Counted from the stretch's first letter, positions 8,958 through 18,378 are shown. The stretch is DNA of 64,000 nucleotides from Thorsellia kenyensis (GCF_042432445.1 NZ_JBHLXE010000016.1:1-64000); one strand, 5' to 3'. Numbers and translations are program-made. The notes: generated by a model not told the origin, from the letters alone.

Positions 8958-9974
8958 GTGGACAATTTATACTTTTGAGAAACGAAACATAAAATCATTT
9001 GTTTTATTATTTAGTATTAAAGAGATTAGAAAAGGCAGTCAACCTAATTTATACAAAGTAATAGAAAAAAACTTCAAGAATTATGGAATAGTGAAAAATC
9101 CGAAAAAAATACTTCTATTCAGAATAACCGTTGTCATTGACGAAGAGAACAAAGGAATGCCTATGTTATTGATGCGAAGAAAAATAAATAACAAAATATA
9201 AGTGGCCAAATATTAAACATTTACAGTAAATGCTAGATGTAGAAGCCTAATAGCAAAGAAAACAGGCACTTTTGCAACTTCGTATTATCTATGTAATGAA
9301 AATCTTACTGCACGTGAATCCTTGCAATCTACTAGAGGACATTGGTTCGTAGATACTCACTTCCTTGGCGTTTATGTCTGGCCATGAAAGAGGATTCATC
9401 AGAGGAGCATGATAGGATAAATACCCAAAATTTATCAATAGTTAAACACTTCGCTTTCAATTTAATGAGTACTGCAGAATACAAAAGAGAAAAAGGAAGT
9501 TTCAAATCCTAGCAAAACAAGAAGGTGTAAAAATGATTTAAGTTTCAAACATAAAATTATTTTAACTATGCATTTGATTTAATAATAAAAAAATTTGCTA
9601 ACCTTCTAGCATTACCAAGCATCGCCTGTTGATTTCAATTAAGTTTATACAACCATTACCCCAACTACTAAGATAGCTTTATTCCTTTCAATTCACTACC
9701 TATTGTCTTTCTGTAATTTTCCCATCTCATCCATTTAAAACCAATGTAATTTTATAAAGTGCTCAATTGAGACACCCTGTTGTTTTGACATATTCACTTT
9801 TGCTGAACTATTCATTACTAACAAATTTTCCATTATTGATTTGAGTTAAAAATAGGGGTATTACATTTGAATTTCTGTATAAATTTTAAATTCGCACATT
9901 TAATCATCATTTGCGATTTCAAAACAAACAAAATACATACAAAACACCAGCGTTTCGGTATAAATTGTCACCAC
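8958..9974 (+). mobile_element. Possible ends of a decayed insertion sequence
   Basis: GTGGACAATTTATA at 8958-8971 recurs in inverted orientation as TATAAATTGTCACCAC at 9959-9974 (GACAATTTATA-type core, with a 2-base difference in the GTGG part). The roughly 1-kb interval carries a transposase relic. This is what the terminal inverted repeats of an old insertion sequence would look like. The match is short, and I cannot tie it to the ends of a named family. Confidence 0.3.
9250..9540 (+). pseudogene. ISAs1-family transposase remnant (C-terminal part)
   Basis: Translation in two frames gives the C-terminal end of an ISAs1-type transposase. The first frame reads SYYLCNENLTARES then STRGHWFVDTHFLGV. 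After a frameshift near 9384 the second reads KEDSSEEHDRINTQNLSIVK then HFAFNLMSTAEYKREKG, ending at a stop at 9510. These match the family pattern YYISSL..A..RSHW..ENKLHWVLDV..ED.SR...NAAQNFS.IR.IALNLLK..K. The upstream two thirds is not recognisable. It is a dead, frameshifted copy, one of two transposase relics in the window. Confidence 0.7.
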
Positions 9975-9999
9975 TCTTTCAGTGTGGTGACAATTTATA
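9959..9999. repeat. Perfect 16-bp inverted repeat, 9-base loop
   Basis: TATAAATTGTCACCAC (9959-9974) and GTGGTGACAATTTATA (9984-9999) are exact complements around a 9-base spacer. No U-run follows, and the nearest gene start (ktrA) is 420 bp away. It could be two abutted insertion-sequence ends or a large operator. Confidence 0.85.
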
Positions 10000-10420
10000 A
10001 ACTTATGCAAAGCTCTCTGAAAATATAGTTATTTTATTCCAACAAGGAAATTAAATTTATACTCCATATTTCAAAAACAATAACTTTTCCAATTGTAAAT
10101 TAAATACCCCTCAATATTTGACTCGCTAACACTAATACCATTTTACCTTGTTCTTCAGCTCTATTCTGTTAGACTACCGAATAAAAGCTTTTAGACATAA
10201 AAAATTACATTTAACAAACTTAATTTTTGATTAATTGGGAAATTAAACTCTTTTTTATTGTCGTGTAACCCATAATATAGTACTTGTATTATGTCGCTGT
10301 TTTATTTAAAACTAGCATCTATGAAGTCAGCAGCTTGATTAACTACTCAACTTTTAAATATAACTATTTGGTGACTGGCAAGATGTTTAAAATACTAAAA
10401 ACATTTTTTAAAGGTGAAAA
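10000..10420. other. Gene-free upstream region of ktrAB
   Basis: This is 421 bases of AT-rich sequence between the inverted repeat and ktrA. I see no open reading frame, RNA gene or clear promoter in it. Together with 8909-9958 it makes an unusually long spacer for this otherwise compact window. Confidence 0.6.
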
Positions 10421-11074
10421 ATGAAACAATTTACTATTATTGGATTGGGGAGATTTGGGCTTGCTCTAGCAACAAATCTTGTGTCGTTAGGCCATAATGT
10501 GATAGGGATTGATAGCAATCAAAAAATTGTAGATAAATGTGCTGATCTGATGACTTTGGTGGTGAACTGTGATGCAACAGACAAAGGATGTTTAGCTGAA
10601 TTAAACATACAAGAAAGTGATGCCGTCATTGTCTCAATAGGATCAGATATACAAGCAAGTTTACTCACTATTTTTGCCCTAAAAGAACTCAATACTCCAA
10701 CTATTTGGGTAAAGTCTAACAGCAAAGAACACCATACTATTGTTTCAAAATTAGGTGTATCAAAAATTATTCACCCTGAGGAAGATATTGCACAACACGT
10801 ATCTATTTCTTTGAACTATCCAATGATTGAAGATTTTATCTCTATGGGTGATGGGGTTTATAGTGTTTCTATTAAAATTAAAGAAAAATTTAACCACGTT
10901 AAAATTTCAGATTTGATAACAAAACATTTCAATGAAATTCATCCTTTACTAGTTAAACGAAATGAAGAAATATTCGCTCCTGTCTCACCTGATTTTGTCC
11001 TGCATTTTGGTGATACCTTTCTTTTAACTGCTGAACATGAAAAATTAATTGCTATTGCTAATCTATTTTCATAG
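10421..11074 (+). CDS. ktrA: Potassium uptake regulatory subunit KtrA (RCK domain)
   Basis: KtrA is the cytoplasmic gating ring of the Ktr potassium transporter and binds NAD(H)/ATP/ADP. The 217-residue protein has an N-terminal Rossmann (RCK-N) fold with GLGRFGLAL (G8, G10, G13) and an acidic residue in GIDSN near 31. A C-terminal RCK-C domain covers about 135-217. It is a single RCK unit, as in KtrA and unlike the double-unit TrkA. It is followed 53 bp later by ktrB. AAGGTGAAAA before the ATG supplies a ribosome site. Confidence 0.92.
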   Translation: MKQFTIIGLGRFGLALATNLVSLGHNVIGIDSNQKIVDKCADLMTLVVNCDATDKGCLAELNIQESDAVIVSIGSDIQASLLTIFALKELNTPTIWVKSNSKEHHTIVSKLGVSKIIHPEEDIAQHVSISLNYPMIEDFISMGDGVYSVSIKIKEKFNHVKISDLITKHFNEIHPLLVKRNEEIFAPVSPDFVLHFGDTFLLTAEHEKLIAIANLFS

Positions 11075-11127
11075 AGCTTGTTCATTTTAATATTTTATAG
11101 TGTTTTATTTATTTCTGGATGTTCTAA

Positions 11128-12498
11128 ATGACAACAAATTACCATGAACTTAATAAAGGATTATCCCACAAAAATAATCTTCGTAAGTTAATGATTAACT
11201 TAGCTCCTCCGTATGTCCTGCTGTTTTGTGTCATCTTATTAATTGCTTTAGGGACAGCTGCGCTTTTAATGCCTTTTTCAACCACCGAACCTATCACTTT
11301 TTTGCAAAGTTTATTTACAGCGACCTCAGCTGTGACTGTTACTGGATTGGGTGTTGTAGACACTGGGACCCAATTTACTCCTCTTGGACAGGCTATAATT
11401 ACTTTGTTGATTCAATTTGGTGGTATTGGTTTAATGACTTTTGCAGTAGTGACTATTATAGCTCTAGGCGGTAAACTCAGCTTTTTGAAACAAAGCATAG
11501 CCAAAGAAGCTCTCGGTCAAACTAATACTAAAACACTGTATACGACAGCCAAAGCGGTCATACTATTTTCGATCACAGCTGAATGTATTGGAATCATCAT
11601 TCTTTCTAGCTATTGGTTACCAGAATATGGGATAAGTGAAAGTCTATTTAAGTCCTTTTTTTATGTCGTCAGTGCTTTTAATAATGCAGGGTTTGCTCTT
11701 GAACCAGATAATCTAATGAAATATGTAGAAGATCCTGTAGTAAACTTAGTGATTTCTTTACTCATAATTTCAGGAGGGCTCGGTTTCTCTGTATGGATTG
11801 ATATTAAAAATAATAGAACATGGACTAAATTATCAATTTACAGCAAGCTAATGATTTTAAGCACACTAGTGATAAATCTTTCAGCCTTTCTTGCTTTTTT
11901 TATGCTAGAGAAATCAAACGAAGGAACTTTAGCCAATTTATCAAATACAGGCAAACTTTTAGCATCATGGTTTCAAGCTGTATCCCCAAGAACTGCAGGA
12001 TTTAATACCATCGATTATAGTAAAGTTACAGACTCAACGACCCTATTAACCATTTTACTTATGTTCATTGGTGGGGGCTCTTTAAGTACTGCGGGGGGGA
12101 TTAAAGTAGTCACATTTGTTGTTATAATTCTTGCATCTATTAACTATATAAGAAGAAACAATCGACTCACATTATACAAAAGAGAAATTGCACCAACTCT
12201 AATACACAAAGCCTTTAGTATGGCTGTTTTCACTATCCTACTGATTTGGTTCAGTACGTTTATTTTAACCTTATCTGAAAATGCTCATATATTAGATTTG
12301 GTTTTTGAGGTGATCTCTGCGCTAAGTACTGTAGGCCTTTCTCGAGGATTAACAAGTAATTTATCGAATCTAGGACTTATACTCATTATCATCTTGATGA
12401 TTATAGGTAGAATTGGACCTCTTACCTTTGTTTATTTATTTGCTACACCTAAGGAATCAAAACTCAAATTTGCTGAGACTAAAATTCCTATAGGTTAA
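11128..12498 (+). CDS. ktrB: Potassium uptake channel subunit KtrB
   Basis: KtrB is the membrane pore of the Na+-dependent K+ uptake system. The 456-residue protein shows the four pore-loop repeats of the Trk/Ktr/HKT family around conserved glycines: SAVTVTGLG, NNAGFAL, SPRTAGFN and ALSTVGLSRG. Multiple hydrophobic helices run between them. The pairing with ktrA fits the Vibrio-type KtrAB operon. A terminator follows 25 bp after the stop. Confidence 0.94.
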   Translation: MTTNYHELNKGLSHKNNLRKLMINLAPPYVLLFCVILLIALGTAALLMPFSTTEPITFLQSLFTATSAVTVTGLGVVDTGTQFTPLGQAIITLLIQFGGIGLMTFAVVTIIALGGKLSFLKQSIAKEALGQTNTKTLYTTAKAVILFSITAECIGIIILSSYWLPEYGISESLFKSFFYVVSAFNNAGFALEPDNLMKYVEDPVVNLVISLLIISGGLGFSVWIDIKNNRTWTKLSIYSKLMILSTLVINLSAFLAFFMLEKSNEGTLANLSNTGKLLASWFQAVSPRTAGFNTIDYSKVTDSTTLLTILLMFIGGGSLSTAGGIKVVTFVVIILASINYIRRNNRLTLYKREIAPTLIHKAFSMAVFTILLIWFSTFILTLSENAHILDLVFEVISALSTVGLSRGLTSNLSNLGLILIIILMIIGRIGPLTFVYLFATPKESKLKFAETKIPIG

Positions 12499-12522
12499 GT
12501 CTGACTTGCTGTGAGGACTCAC

Positions 12523-12542
12523 AGCCCTAAAGGGCTATTTTT
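12523..12542 (+). terminator. Terminator of ktrAB
   Basis: The stem AGCCC-TAAA-GGGCT (12523-12536) is followed by ATTTTT. A second hairpin, GCTGTGAG-GA-CTCACAGC, lies directly before it and shares its last bases, so the two may be alternative folds. Confidence 0.75.
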
Positions 12543-12761
12543 CCCACTTTATAGGTTGCAACCAGATAGCATAGATTTACGCAAAACGAGTAATTATCGT
12601 GTACCTTGGTCACCTTCCTGTTTGGCTTCTAATGCTGGAAATGCAACAAAAAAACACTAAAATCGCAAGAAACCACAAATTCGCAATTATATCCCCGACC
12701 GATTGGACAAGGGTTTACGGGCTTTTTAATAATTCCTAAAGGACAAAATGGCCAAACCTCA

Positions 12762-13562
12762 TTACCATCCTTTAATGACACCACCATCAAATAATTCAAA
12801 AGCTTTCTGATATACTTCCTCAGATTGATAAGACTTTACAAACTGCTTTACCGCTTCTTCATTTTTATTGTCTTCTCTAGATACAATAATATTGACGTAG
12901 ATAGAATCTTTATCTTCAACGAAAAGACCATCTTTTTCAGGTGTTAATCCAATTGAACTTGACCATGTTGTATTAATCACTGAAAAAGCAACGGTTTTGT
13001 CATCCAATGAAGCTGGCAATAACGGTGCATCTAGTTCCACAAAATTAAGTTCCTTAGGATTTTCAATAATATCAATCAATGTTGGATTCAAACCTGATTC
13101 TGGGGCGAGTCGAATCAAACCCTGCTTTTCAATTAATAACAATGACCTACCTAAATTAGTTGGGTCATTAGGCAGGGTAACTGTACTCTTTTTAGCTAGC
13201 TCATCAATGCTCTTTATATTGTTAGAATAAGCAGCAATCGGGTACACAAAGGTATTACCAACAATAGCAAGGGAGTACCCTCTTGCCTCAATTTGTTCAT
13301 CTAAAAATGGTTTGTGTTGAAATGCATTTAAATCAATATCGCCTGAATTTACTGCTTCATTAGGTATAACACCATCATTAAATTCTATAAGTTCAACATC
13401 TAAATTAAATTTTTCTTTAGCCACTTTTACAGCAGTTTGAGCAACTTCATACTCTTTGCCCGTCATTACTCCAACTTTAATGGTTTGTGCCGATACAATA
13501 TTTGAAAAAGCCATTACTGCAAAAATCGATAGTATTCTAGTCAATTTACTTTTGGAATTCAT
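12762..13562 (-). CDS. metQ: MetQ-like methionine-binding protein, second copy
   Basis: This is a substrate-binding protein of the methionine uptake transporter MetNIQ (NlpA family), 266 residues. A signal peptide of about 25 residues ends in NIVSA-QT. The mature part has the family motifs KVGVMTGKEYEVAQ, NAFQHKPFLDEQ, PNDPTNLGRSLLL and the C-terminal DGGVIKGW. There is no cysteine anywhere, so it lacks the lipobox found in E. coli MetQ and is predicted soluble in the periplasm. It is divergent from metNIQ and very similar to the metQ at 16059. A strong AAGGAG ribosome site supports the start. Confidence 0.9.
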   Translation of the reverse strand: MNSKSKLTRILSIFAVMAFSNIVSAQTIKVGVMTGKEYEVAQTAVKVAKEKFNLDVELIEFNDGVIPNEAVNSGDIDLNAFQHKPFLDEQIEARGYSLAIVGNTFVYPIAAYSNNIKSIDELAKKSTVTLPNDPTNLGRSLLLIEKQGLIRLAPESGLNPTLIDIIENPKELNFVELDAPLLPASLDDKTVAFSVINTTWSSSIGLTPEKDGLFVEDKDSIYVNIIVSREDNKNEEAVKQFVKSYQSEEVYQKAFELFDGGVIKGW

Positions 13563-14060
13563 AAGTTCTCCTTAAGGTTGTAATAAGATCATTCACCATT
13601 GAATAGATGATTGAATATGCAAGACATGTTTTTTAATTCAACTTATCTAGTTTATGGTGTACACGTTAAATTCATGCTCCAGTCTTCAGTCAAGTGGTAT
13701 TATAAATTGGCTTATTTCAGGAGATGAAATAGATAATACAGCAATAATTTATAACGTCTCACACCTAAAAGTTATAAGCTATAAGGAAAAATTATGTTCC
13801 CACATTTAATTTTTTGAGTTTTTTCCGTTAAAATAAAAAAAATTAATTAATTCAATGAGTAATTTTTAGCGCTTAATTTTATTTCATACACAGGATTTCT
13901 AGCTGTCCCTCTGCTATAGAAATGTTTTTCCATAGAATACAAAAAATAAAAAAAACAATAAATATATCTATAATTCAATCACTTAATTATTTTTTAGGCG
14001 ACATGCAATTTATCAGAAAAAATACAAATTTTGAGTCTTAAAAATAAATCCACTAAAAAT
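13563..14060. other. Divergent regulatory region between the second metQ and metN
   Basis: This is 498 bases without a gene. On the minus strand a possible promoter for the second metQ is TTGACT-N17-TTTAAC in the 13650-13700 area. One AGACATGT (6 of 8 to a Met box) lies at about 13621-13628. A single box is weak evidence for MetJ control. I see nothing else recognisable. Confidence 0.4.
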
Positions 14061-14092
14061 AGACGTCTAGACATCTTGACATCCATCCATCC
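14061..14092 (+). promoter_or_regulatory. MetJ operator: four tandem Met boxes
   Basis: Consecutive 8-mers AGACGTCT, AGACATCT, TGACATCC and ATCCATCC run without gaps. The first is the exact MetJ consensus; the others match at 7, 5 and 4 of 8 positions. Tandem boxes in 8-bp phase are the signature of cooperative MetJ binding with S-adenosylmethionine. They overlap the -35 of the metN promoter, which fits repression by methionine. Confidence 0.94.
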
Positions 14093-14104
14093 AAAGTGCA
14101 TTAT
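14076..14104 (+). promoter_or_regulatory. Promoter of metNIQ
   Basis: A perfect -35 TTGACA (14076-14081) is followed after 17 bases by CATTAT (14099-14104, 4 of 6). The -35 lies inside the Met-box array, the classical geometry for MetJ repression. Confidence 0.7.
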
Positions 14105-14176
14105 AAACATCATGAAGCGAATGAGTGATTCTTATTGCTACGTAAATCATAAATTTAACCGTTTAATCTTAAAATA

Positions 14177-15217
14177 ATGAATATGATAACTCTCAAAAAT
14201 ATTAATAAAATCTACCAACAAAAAAATCTGTCAGTACACGCACTAAAAGATATAAACCTGGAAATCAAAAAAGGGGAAATTTTTGGTGTTATAGGTTCGT
14301 CAGGTGCTGGGAAAAGCACACTCATTAGATGTGTAAATATCCTAGAAAAGCCATCTTCAGGAGATGTTATAGTCGATGGTGTCAACATGACAACACTTTC
14401 TAACCAAGAGCTCATTAAACAACGTCGCCAAATTGGTATGATTTTCCAACATTTTAATCTCCTTTCATCAAGAACTGTATTTGGTAATGTCGCTTTAGCT
14501 CTTGAATTTAGTAATATTTCAGATAAATCATTTATCAAAAAGAGAGTTACTGAGCTTCTCGAACTTGTTGGCTTAGCAGACAAACACAACAGTTACCCTG
14601 CAAACTTATCTGGGGGACAAAAACAACGTGTTGCGATAGCAAGAGCCCTAGCTACTGAACCTAAAGTTCTATTGTGTGATGAAGCAACGAGTGCCCTTGA
14701 TCCTGCGACCACTACCTCAATTCTTACATTACTTAAAGACATCAATCGCAGACTCAACATCACGATACTGTTAATTACTCATGAAATGGATGTAGTAAAG
14801 CGTATTTGCGATAAAGTCGGCGTTATTAGCCAAGGACAACTGATAGAACAAGGCAGTGTTGCTGAACTGTTTTCTCACCCTAAAACTGAACTAGCGCAAA
14901 GCTTTATTAACTCTAGCATCGATATAGAAATTCCAGAAGATTACCAAATAAGATTATCTCAAACACCTAAAGACAATGGGCACCCCTTATTGAAAATGAC
15001 ATTTACAGGTAAATCTGTTGATGCACCTTTACTATCTGAAATTGCGCAATCACATCAGGTCCTTAGCAATATTATCAGTGCTAAAATGGATTATGCAGGT
15101 GGCGTAAAATTTGGTGTGATGTTGGCTGAATTAAGTGGAAATAGTGAAGGACTAACTTCTGCTATACGTTTTTTACGTGAAAATCATGTCAAAATTGAGG
15201 AATTAGGATATGTTTGA
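14177..15217 (+). CDS. metN: Methionine ABC transporter ATP-binding protein MetN
   Basis: MetN is the ATPase of the methionine importer. The 346-residue protein has Walker A GSSGAGKST, signature LSGGQKQRVAIA, Walker B VLLCDEATSALDP and an H-loop LLITHEMD. A C-terminal NIL domain (about 265-346) senses methionine and gives trans-inhibition. A second ATG two codons in (14183, MITLKNI) aligns better with E. coli MetN, so the start is uncertain by two residues. It overlaps metI by 8 bp. Confidence 0.96.
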   Translation: MNMITLKNINKIYQQKNLSVHALKDINLEIKKGEIFGVIGSSGAGKSTLIRCVNILEKPSSGDVIVDGVNMTTLSNQELIKQRRQIGMIFQHFNLLSSRTVFGNVALALEFSNISDKSFIKKRVTELLELVGLADKHNSYPANLSGGQKQRVAIARALATEPKVLLCDEATSALDPATTTSILTLLKDINRRLNITILLITHEMDVVKRICDKVGVISQGQLIEQGSVAELFSHPKTELAQSFINSSIDIEIPEDYQIRLSQTPKDNGHPLLKMTFTGKSVDAPLLSEIAQSHQVLSNIISAKMDYAGGVKFGVMLAELSGNSEGLTSAIRFLRENHVKIEELGYV

Positions 15218-15905
15218 TCTATTAGTGAATTGGTTCACCCCATCAGAAAAAGCACTTAAAGTTATCGTCAAATTGTTTCCTCAAGGTATTTTAGAAACAT
15301 TAACAATGACCTTTGTTTCAGGAACCTCTGGGATCTTGATTGGCTTACCTATTGGAGTTTTGTTGTTTTGTTTAAGACCGAATGGAATTTTAGCTAATCC
15401 AACTTTGTATCGTATTTTAAGCTTGATTGTCAACTATTTTAGAGCAATTCCTTTTTTTATCTTGATTGTTTGGCTGTTAGAGTTAACTAAAATTATTGCA
15501 GGGCAAAAACATGGAATATGGGCTGCAATTATCCCTCTGACTGTTGCCTGCGCCCCCTTTATTGCTCGTATGACTGAGAATGTTCTATTAGAACTTCCTG
15601 AAGGATTAATCGAGGCTTCCCGTTCAATGGGTGCGAAACCTCATAGCATTATTTTTAAAGTATTAATTCCAGAGGCTTTACCTGGGCTCATTAATAGCTT
15701 TACTGTTGTATTCATCAGTTTAGTGGGATATTCTGCAATGGGTGGCGCGGTAGGAGCTGGCGGCTTAGGGCAAATTGCTCATAAATATGGGTATGTTGGA
15801 TACGATGCTTTTGTAATGAACTCCGTTGTCATTATCTTTGTTTTAATTGTGACAATTATTCAGTTAACAGGATCTTATCTAAGTAAGCGTTTTAATAGAA
15901 GATAA
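15210..15905 (+). CDS. metI: Methionine ABC transporter permease MetI
   Basis: MetI is the membrane channel of the methionine importer. The 231-residue protein has about five hydrophobic segments and the permease coupling motif EASRSMGAKPHSIIFKVLIPEALPG near 135-160. The ATG overlaps the end of metN, so translation is coupled. Length is close to that of E. coli MetI (217). Confidence 0.95.
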   Translation: MFDLLVNWFTPSEKALKVIVKLFPQGILETLTMTFVSGTSGILIGLPIGVLLFCLRPNGILANPTLYRILSLIVNYFRAIPFFILIVWLLELTKIIAGQKHGIWAAIIPLTVACAPFIARMTENVLLELPEGLIEASRSMGAKPHSIIFKVLIPEALPGLINSFTVVFISLVGYSAMGGAVGAGGLGQIAHKYGYVGYDAFVMNSVVIIFVLIVTIIQLTGSYLSKRFNRR

Positions 15906-16058
15906 GTTAATTATGATCTATCTTTTGATATTTTGATTGGTTACATGGGTTCACCTTTCTTAGGTAACCTGTAAGAAAGAAGTAAAACTTTTGTTGTAAA
16001 TAAAATTGATGTTATAAACATTTTTTATTTTTTGTTATTTAACTAAGAGGATTTAACT

Positions 16059-16859
16059 ATGCGTATTAAAAACAATCTTATCAAAGCAAGTGTATTAGCT
16101 GTTTCTTTAGCTTTAAGCCAATTTGTATTAGCAGATGGCATTAAAGTAGGTGTTATCACTGGTAAAGAGTACGAAGTTGCTGAAACTGCAGTAAAAGTAG
16201 CGAAAGAGAAATTTAACCTTGATGTTGAATTGGTAGAATTTAATGATTATGTTATCCCTAACGAAGCACTTGACTCAGGTGACATAGATCTTAACGCTTT
16301 CCAACATAAGCCTTTTTTAGATGAACAAATCGAAGCTCGTGGATATAAATTAACACCTGTCGCAAATACATTTGTATATCCTATTGCGGCTTACTCTAAA
16401 AACATCAAAAGTATTGATGAATTAGCTGAGGGTAGCACGATTACCCTACCTAACGATCCGACCAATCTTGGCCGTGCTCTTCTTTTATTAGAAAAACAAG
16501 GGCTAATTAAGCTTGAAGAAGGTGTTGGATTAAATCCAAGCGTGCTTGATGTAGTAGAAAATCCAAAAAAATTAAACTTGGTTGAACTTGAAGCGCCTCT
16601 TCTTCCAAACTCTTTAGACGATAAGACAGTGGCTTTATCAGTAATCAATACAACATACGCGAGTTCAATTGGCTTAACACCAACTAAAGATGGCATATTT
16701 GTTGAAGATAAAGAGTCACCATATGTTAACATCATTGTAGCTAGAGAAAACAATAAAGACTCTGAAGAAGTAAAACAGTTTATCCAAGCTTACCAATCTG
16801 AAGAAGTCTTCGAAAAAGCAAACTCTTTATTTGATGGTGGAGCTGTTAAAGGTTGGTAA
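16059..16859 (+). CDS. metQ: Methionine-binding protein MetQ
   Basis: This is the substrate-binding component of MetNIQ, 266 residues, third gene of the operon after a 153-bp gap that contains a GGTTAC..GTAACC hairpin. The signal peptide ends LSQFVLA-DG with no cysteine; the protein contains no cysteine at all, so it cannot be lipidated as E. coli MetQ is. The rest is close to E. coli MetQ (NAFQHKPFLDEQ, PNDPTNLGRALLL, SPYVNIIVARE, FDGGAVKGW). AAGAGGA before the ATG is a good ribosome site. Confidence 0.95.
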   Translation: MRIKNNLIKASVLAVSLALSQFVLADGIKVGVITGKEYEVAETAVKVAKEKFNLDVELVEFNDYVIPNEALDSGDIDLNAFQHKPFLDEQIEARGYKLTPVANTFVYPIAAYSKNIKSIDELAEGSTITLPNDPTNLGRALLLLEKQGLIKLEEGVGLNPSVLDVVENPKKLNLVELEAPLLPNSLDDKTVALSVINTTYASSIGLTPTKDGIFVEDKESPYVNIIVARENNKDSEEVKQFIQAYQSEEVFEKANSLFDGGAVKGW

Positions 16860-16910
16860 TAGTCTAATGATAAGTCTATCAACGTCTCCTTACATTTAAA
16901 TTTAATAGGC

Positions 16911-16945
16911 GGCATTCAATCATTATCTTTTTATGATTGGATGCC
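16911..16945 (+). terminator. Hairpin between metQ and rlmG
   Basis: GGCATTCAATCAT (16911-16923) pairs with ATGATTGGATGCC (16933-16945): 13 bp with one G-U pair. The two flanking genes converge. No long U-run follows, so it is a terminator by position and stem strength. Confidence 0.6.
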
Positions 16946-17024
16946 CTAATTTACTGATAAGCTAAGAGTGGAACACCAACATATCACATTTTAAAAAGAT
17001 GAAAATAAAATGCCAGTCAATGAG

Positions 17025-18185
17025 TTAAACCATCTTAGTTGCTTTTAAGATAGCAAATTTTTTATTTCCTGCCACATTAATACAATTGCCAAATAGTTTT
17101 TTTAATTGTTGGTAATAATTCAAATGCCTATTCCCGACAATCATAAGCTCACCGCCCTTCACTAAGCTATTTTTTGCATTTAAAAACATATTTCTAGCAA
17201 TATGATCTGTGAGTGTATTTTGTTGATGGAAAGGGGGATTACAAAAAATCCTCTCAACGGTTGAGGAAGGAAATCCTTGTAATGCATCCATGATCAAAAA
17301 TTCACATCTATCCAGACAGTCTGCTCGATGAGTTAATACATTTAAACGGCTTGATTCCAATGCCATATAAGATTCATCTGTGAATATAACTTTAGCATCT
17401 GGATTTTTTTTTAGCAAAGTCAGCCCAATGACTCCATTGCCACAACCTAAGTCCACAAATGTACCAGAACAATCAGCGGGTAGATGATCTATAAAAAACC
17501 TGGCGCCAATATCTAACTGATTTCTAGAAAATACATTCGGATAATTCGATATCACTGTTTGTCCATCAAGATTAAAGGTAGACACTTTAGGTGTTATCTG
17601 TACGAATTCACCTAATGGCTGTTCTTGCGAGGTAACATTCGGGATACAAAAAACTAACCGCGCCTTTTTCTTCGCGAGACTGGTCGTAGTGAGCCCTATT
17701 TTTTCAAATAATTTTAAAGTAGATGTGTGGATATCTTGGGCTTTTGCTGCACCAATAATTTTCGTTTTATCGCTCATAATTGCTTTGATCTGCTCTATCT
17801 GATGCTCAAGCAAAGATAAGGATTTGGGGATTTTTATGATAATGAGAGCAGGAGCTTTTGGCAGCAATGCATTACTTTCCAATATAGTTACTTGACTACT
17901 TTCTATCTGATTGCGCTGTAAATTTTCCCTTAGTGATAATTGACTTACAAATGAATCAGAAACGTGGTAAGGATGCAAAGAAGATAACGCAGTGCATAGT
18001 GCACCAAAAGCATCATTAAAGATAATAACTGGACCTTGAATATTACTATACGTGCTTTCATGGAGCGTTTCTAGTAAGTACTCATCTGCAGCATCAAAAG
18101 GAAATAGATTCTTGGGTTCTTTTTGCCCATAAAGAGCTCTTTTAAGTTTTAAGGTGTTTATCGGTTTAATTTTTATCTGATTCAT
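17025..18185 (-). CDS. rlmG: 23S rRNA (guanine-1835-N2)-methyltransferase RlmG
   Basis: RlmG methylates G1835 of 23S rRNA using S-adenosylmethionine. The 386-residue protein has the RlmG/RsmC two-domain build. The degenerate N-terminal domain includes NDAFGALCTAL. The catalytic C-terminal domain has the SAM loop DLGCGNG at 245-251 and NPPF at 316-319. Matches such as AADEYLLETL, DIHTSTLKLFEK and FGNC....NKKFAILKA favour RlmG over RsmC. It is convergent with metQ and divergent from rimO. Confidence 0.93.
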   Translation of the reverse strand: MNQIKIKPINTLKLKRALYGQKEPKNLFPFDAADEYLLETLHESTYSNIQGPVIIFNDAFGALCTALSSLHPYHVSDSFVSQLSLRENLQRNQIESSQVTILESNALLPKAPALIIIKIPKSLSLLEHQIEQIKAIMSDKTKIIGAAKAQDIHTSTLKLFEKIGLTTTSLAKKKARLVFCIPNVTSQEQPLGEFVQITPKVSTFNLDGQTVISNYPNVFSRNQLDIGARFFIDHLPADCSGTFVDLGCGNGVIGLTLLKKNPDAKVIFTDESYMALESSRLNVLTHRADCLDRCEFLIMDALQGFPSSTVERIFCNPPFHQQNTLTDHIARNMFLNAKNSLVKGGELMIVGNRHLNYYQQLKKLFGNCINVAGNKKFAILKATKMV

Positions 18186-18378
18186 TTTTGCTTTATTTAT
18201 TAAAAATGGTTTTACGTTTGAGGATGAAATTAAGAAAACAAAAAACTGTATGAAGCGAGAAAAAATCGCATTTTTTTATTATTAAATCTAACATCCTATT
18301 GATTAAGAGTGTACAATAGCAAGTTAAAGCCATTGTGAGTGCTTCTCGTACTGAATTAAGAATAACCAAGGAATTGAC

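Noticed and set aside
8665..10420. CRISPR array in the gene-free region next to cas3
   Set aside because: I searched by eye for spaced repeats of 28-29 bp. Only one repeat-like palindrome is present and there is no regular spacing.
12541..12761. Small cysteine-rich reading frame on the minus strand after the second metQ
   Set aside because: It has no start codon or ribosome site and does not resemble a family I know. I see nothing I can support in this stretch.
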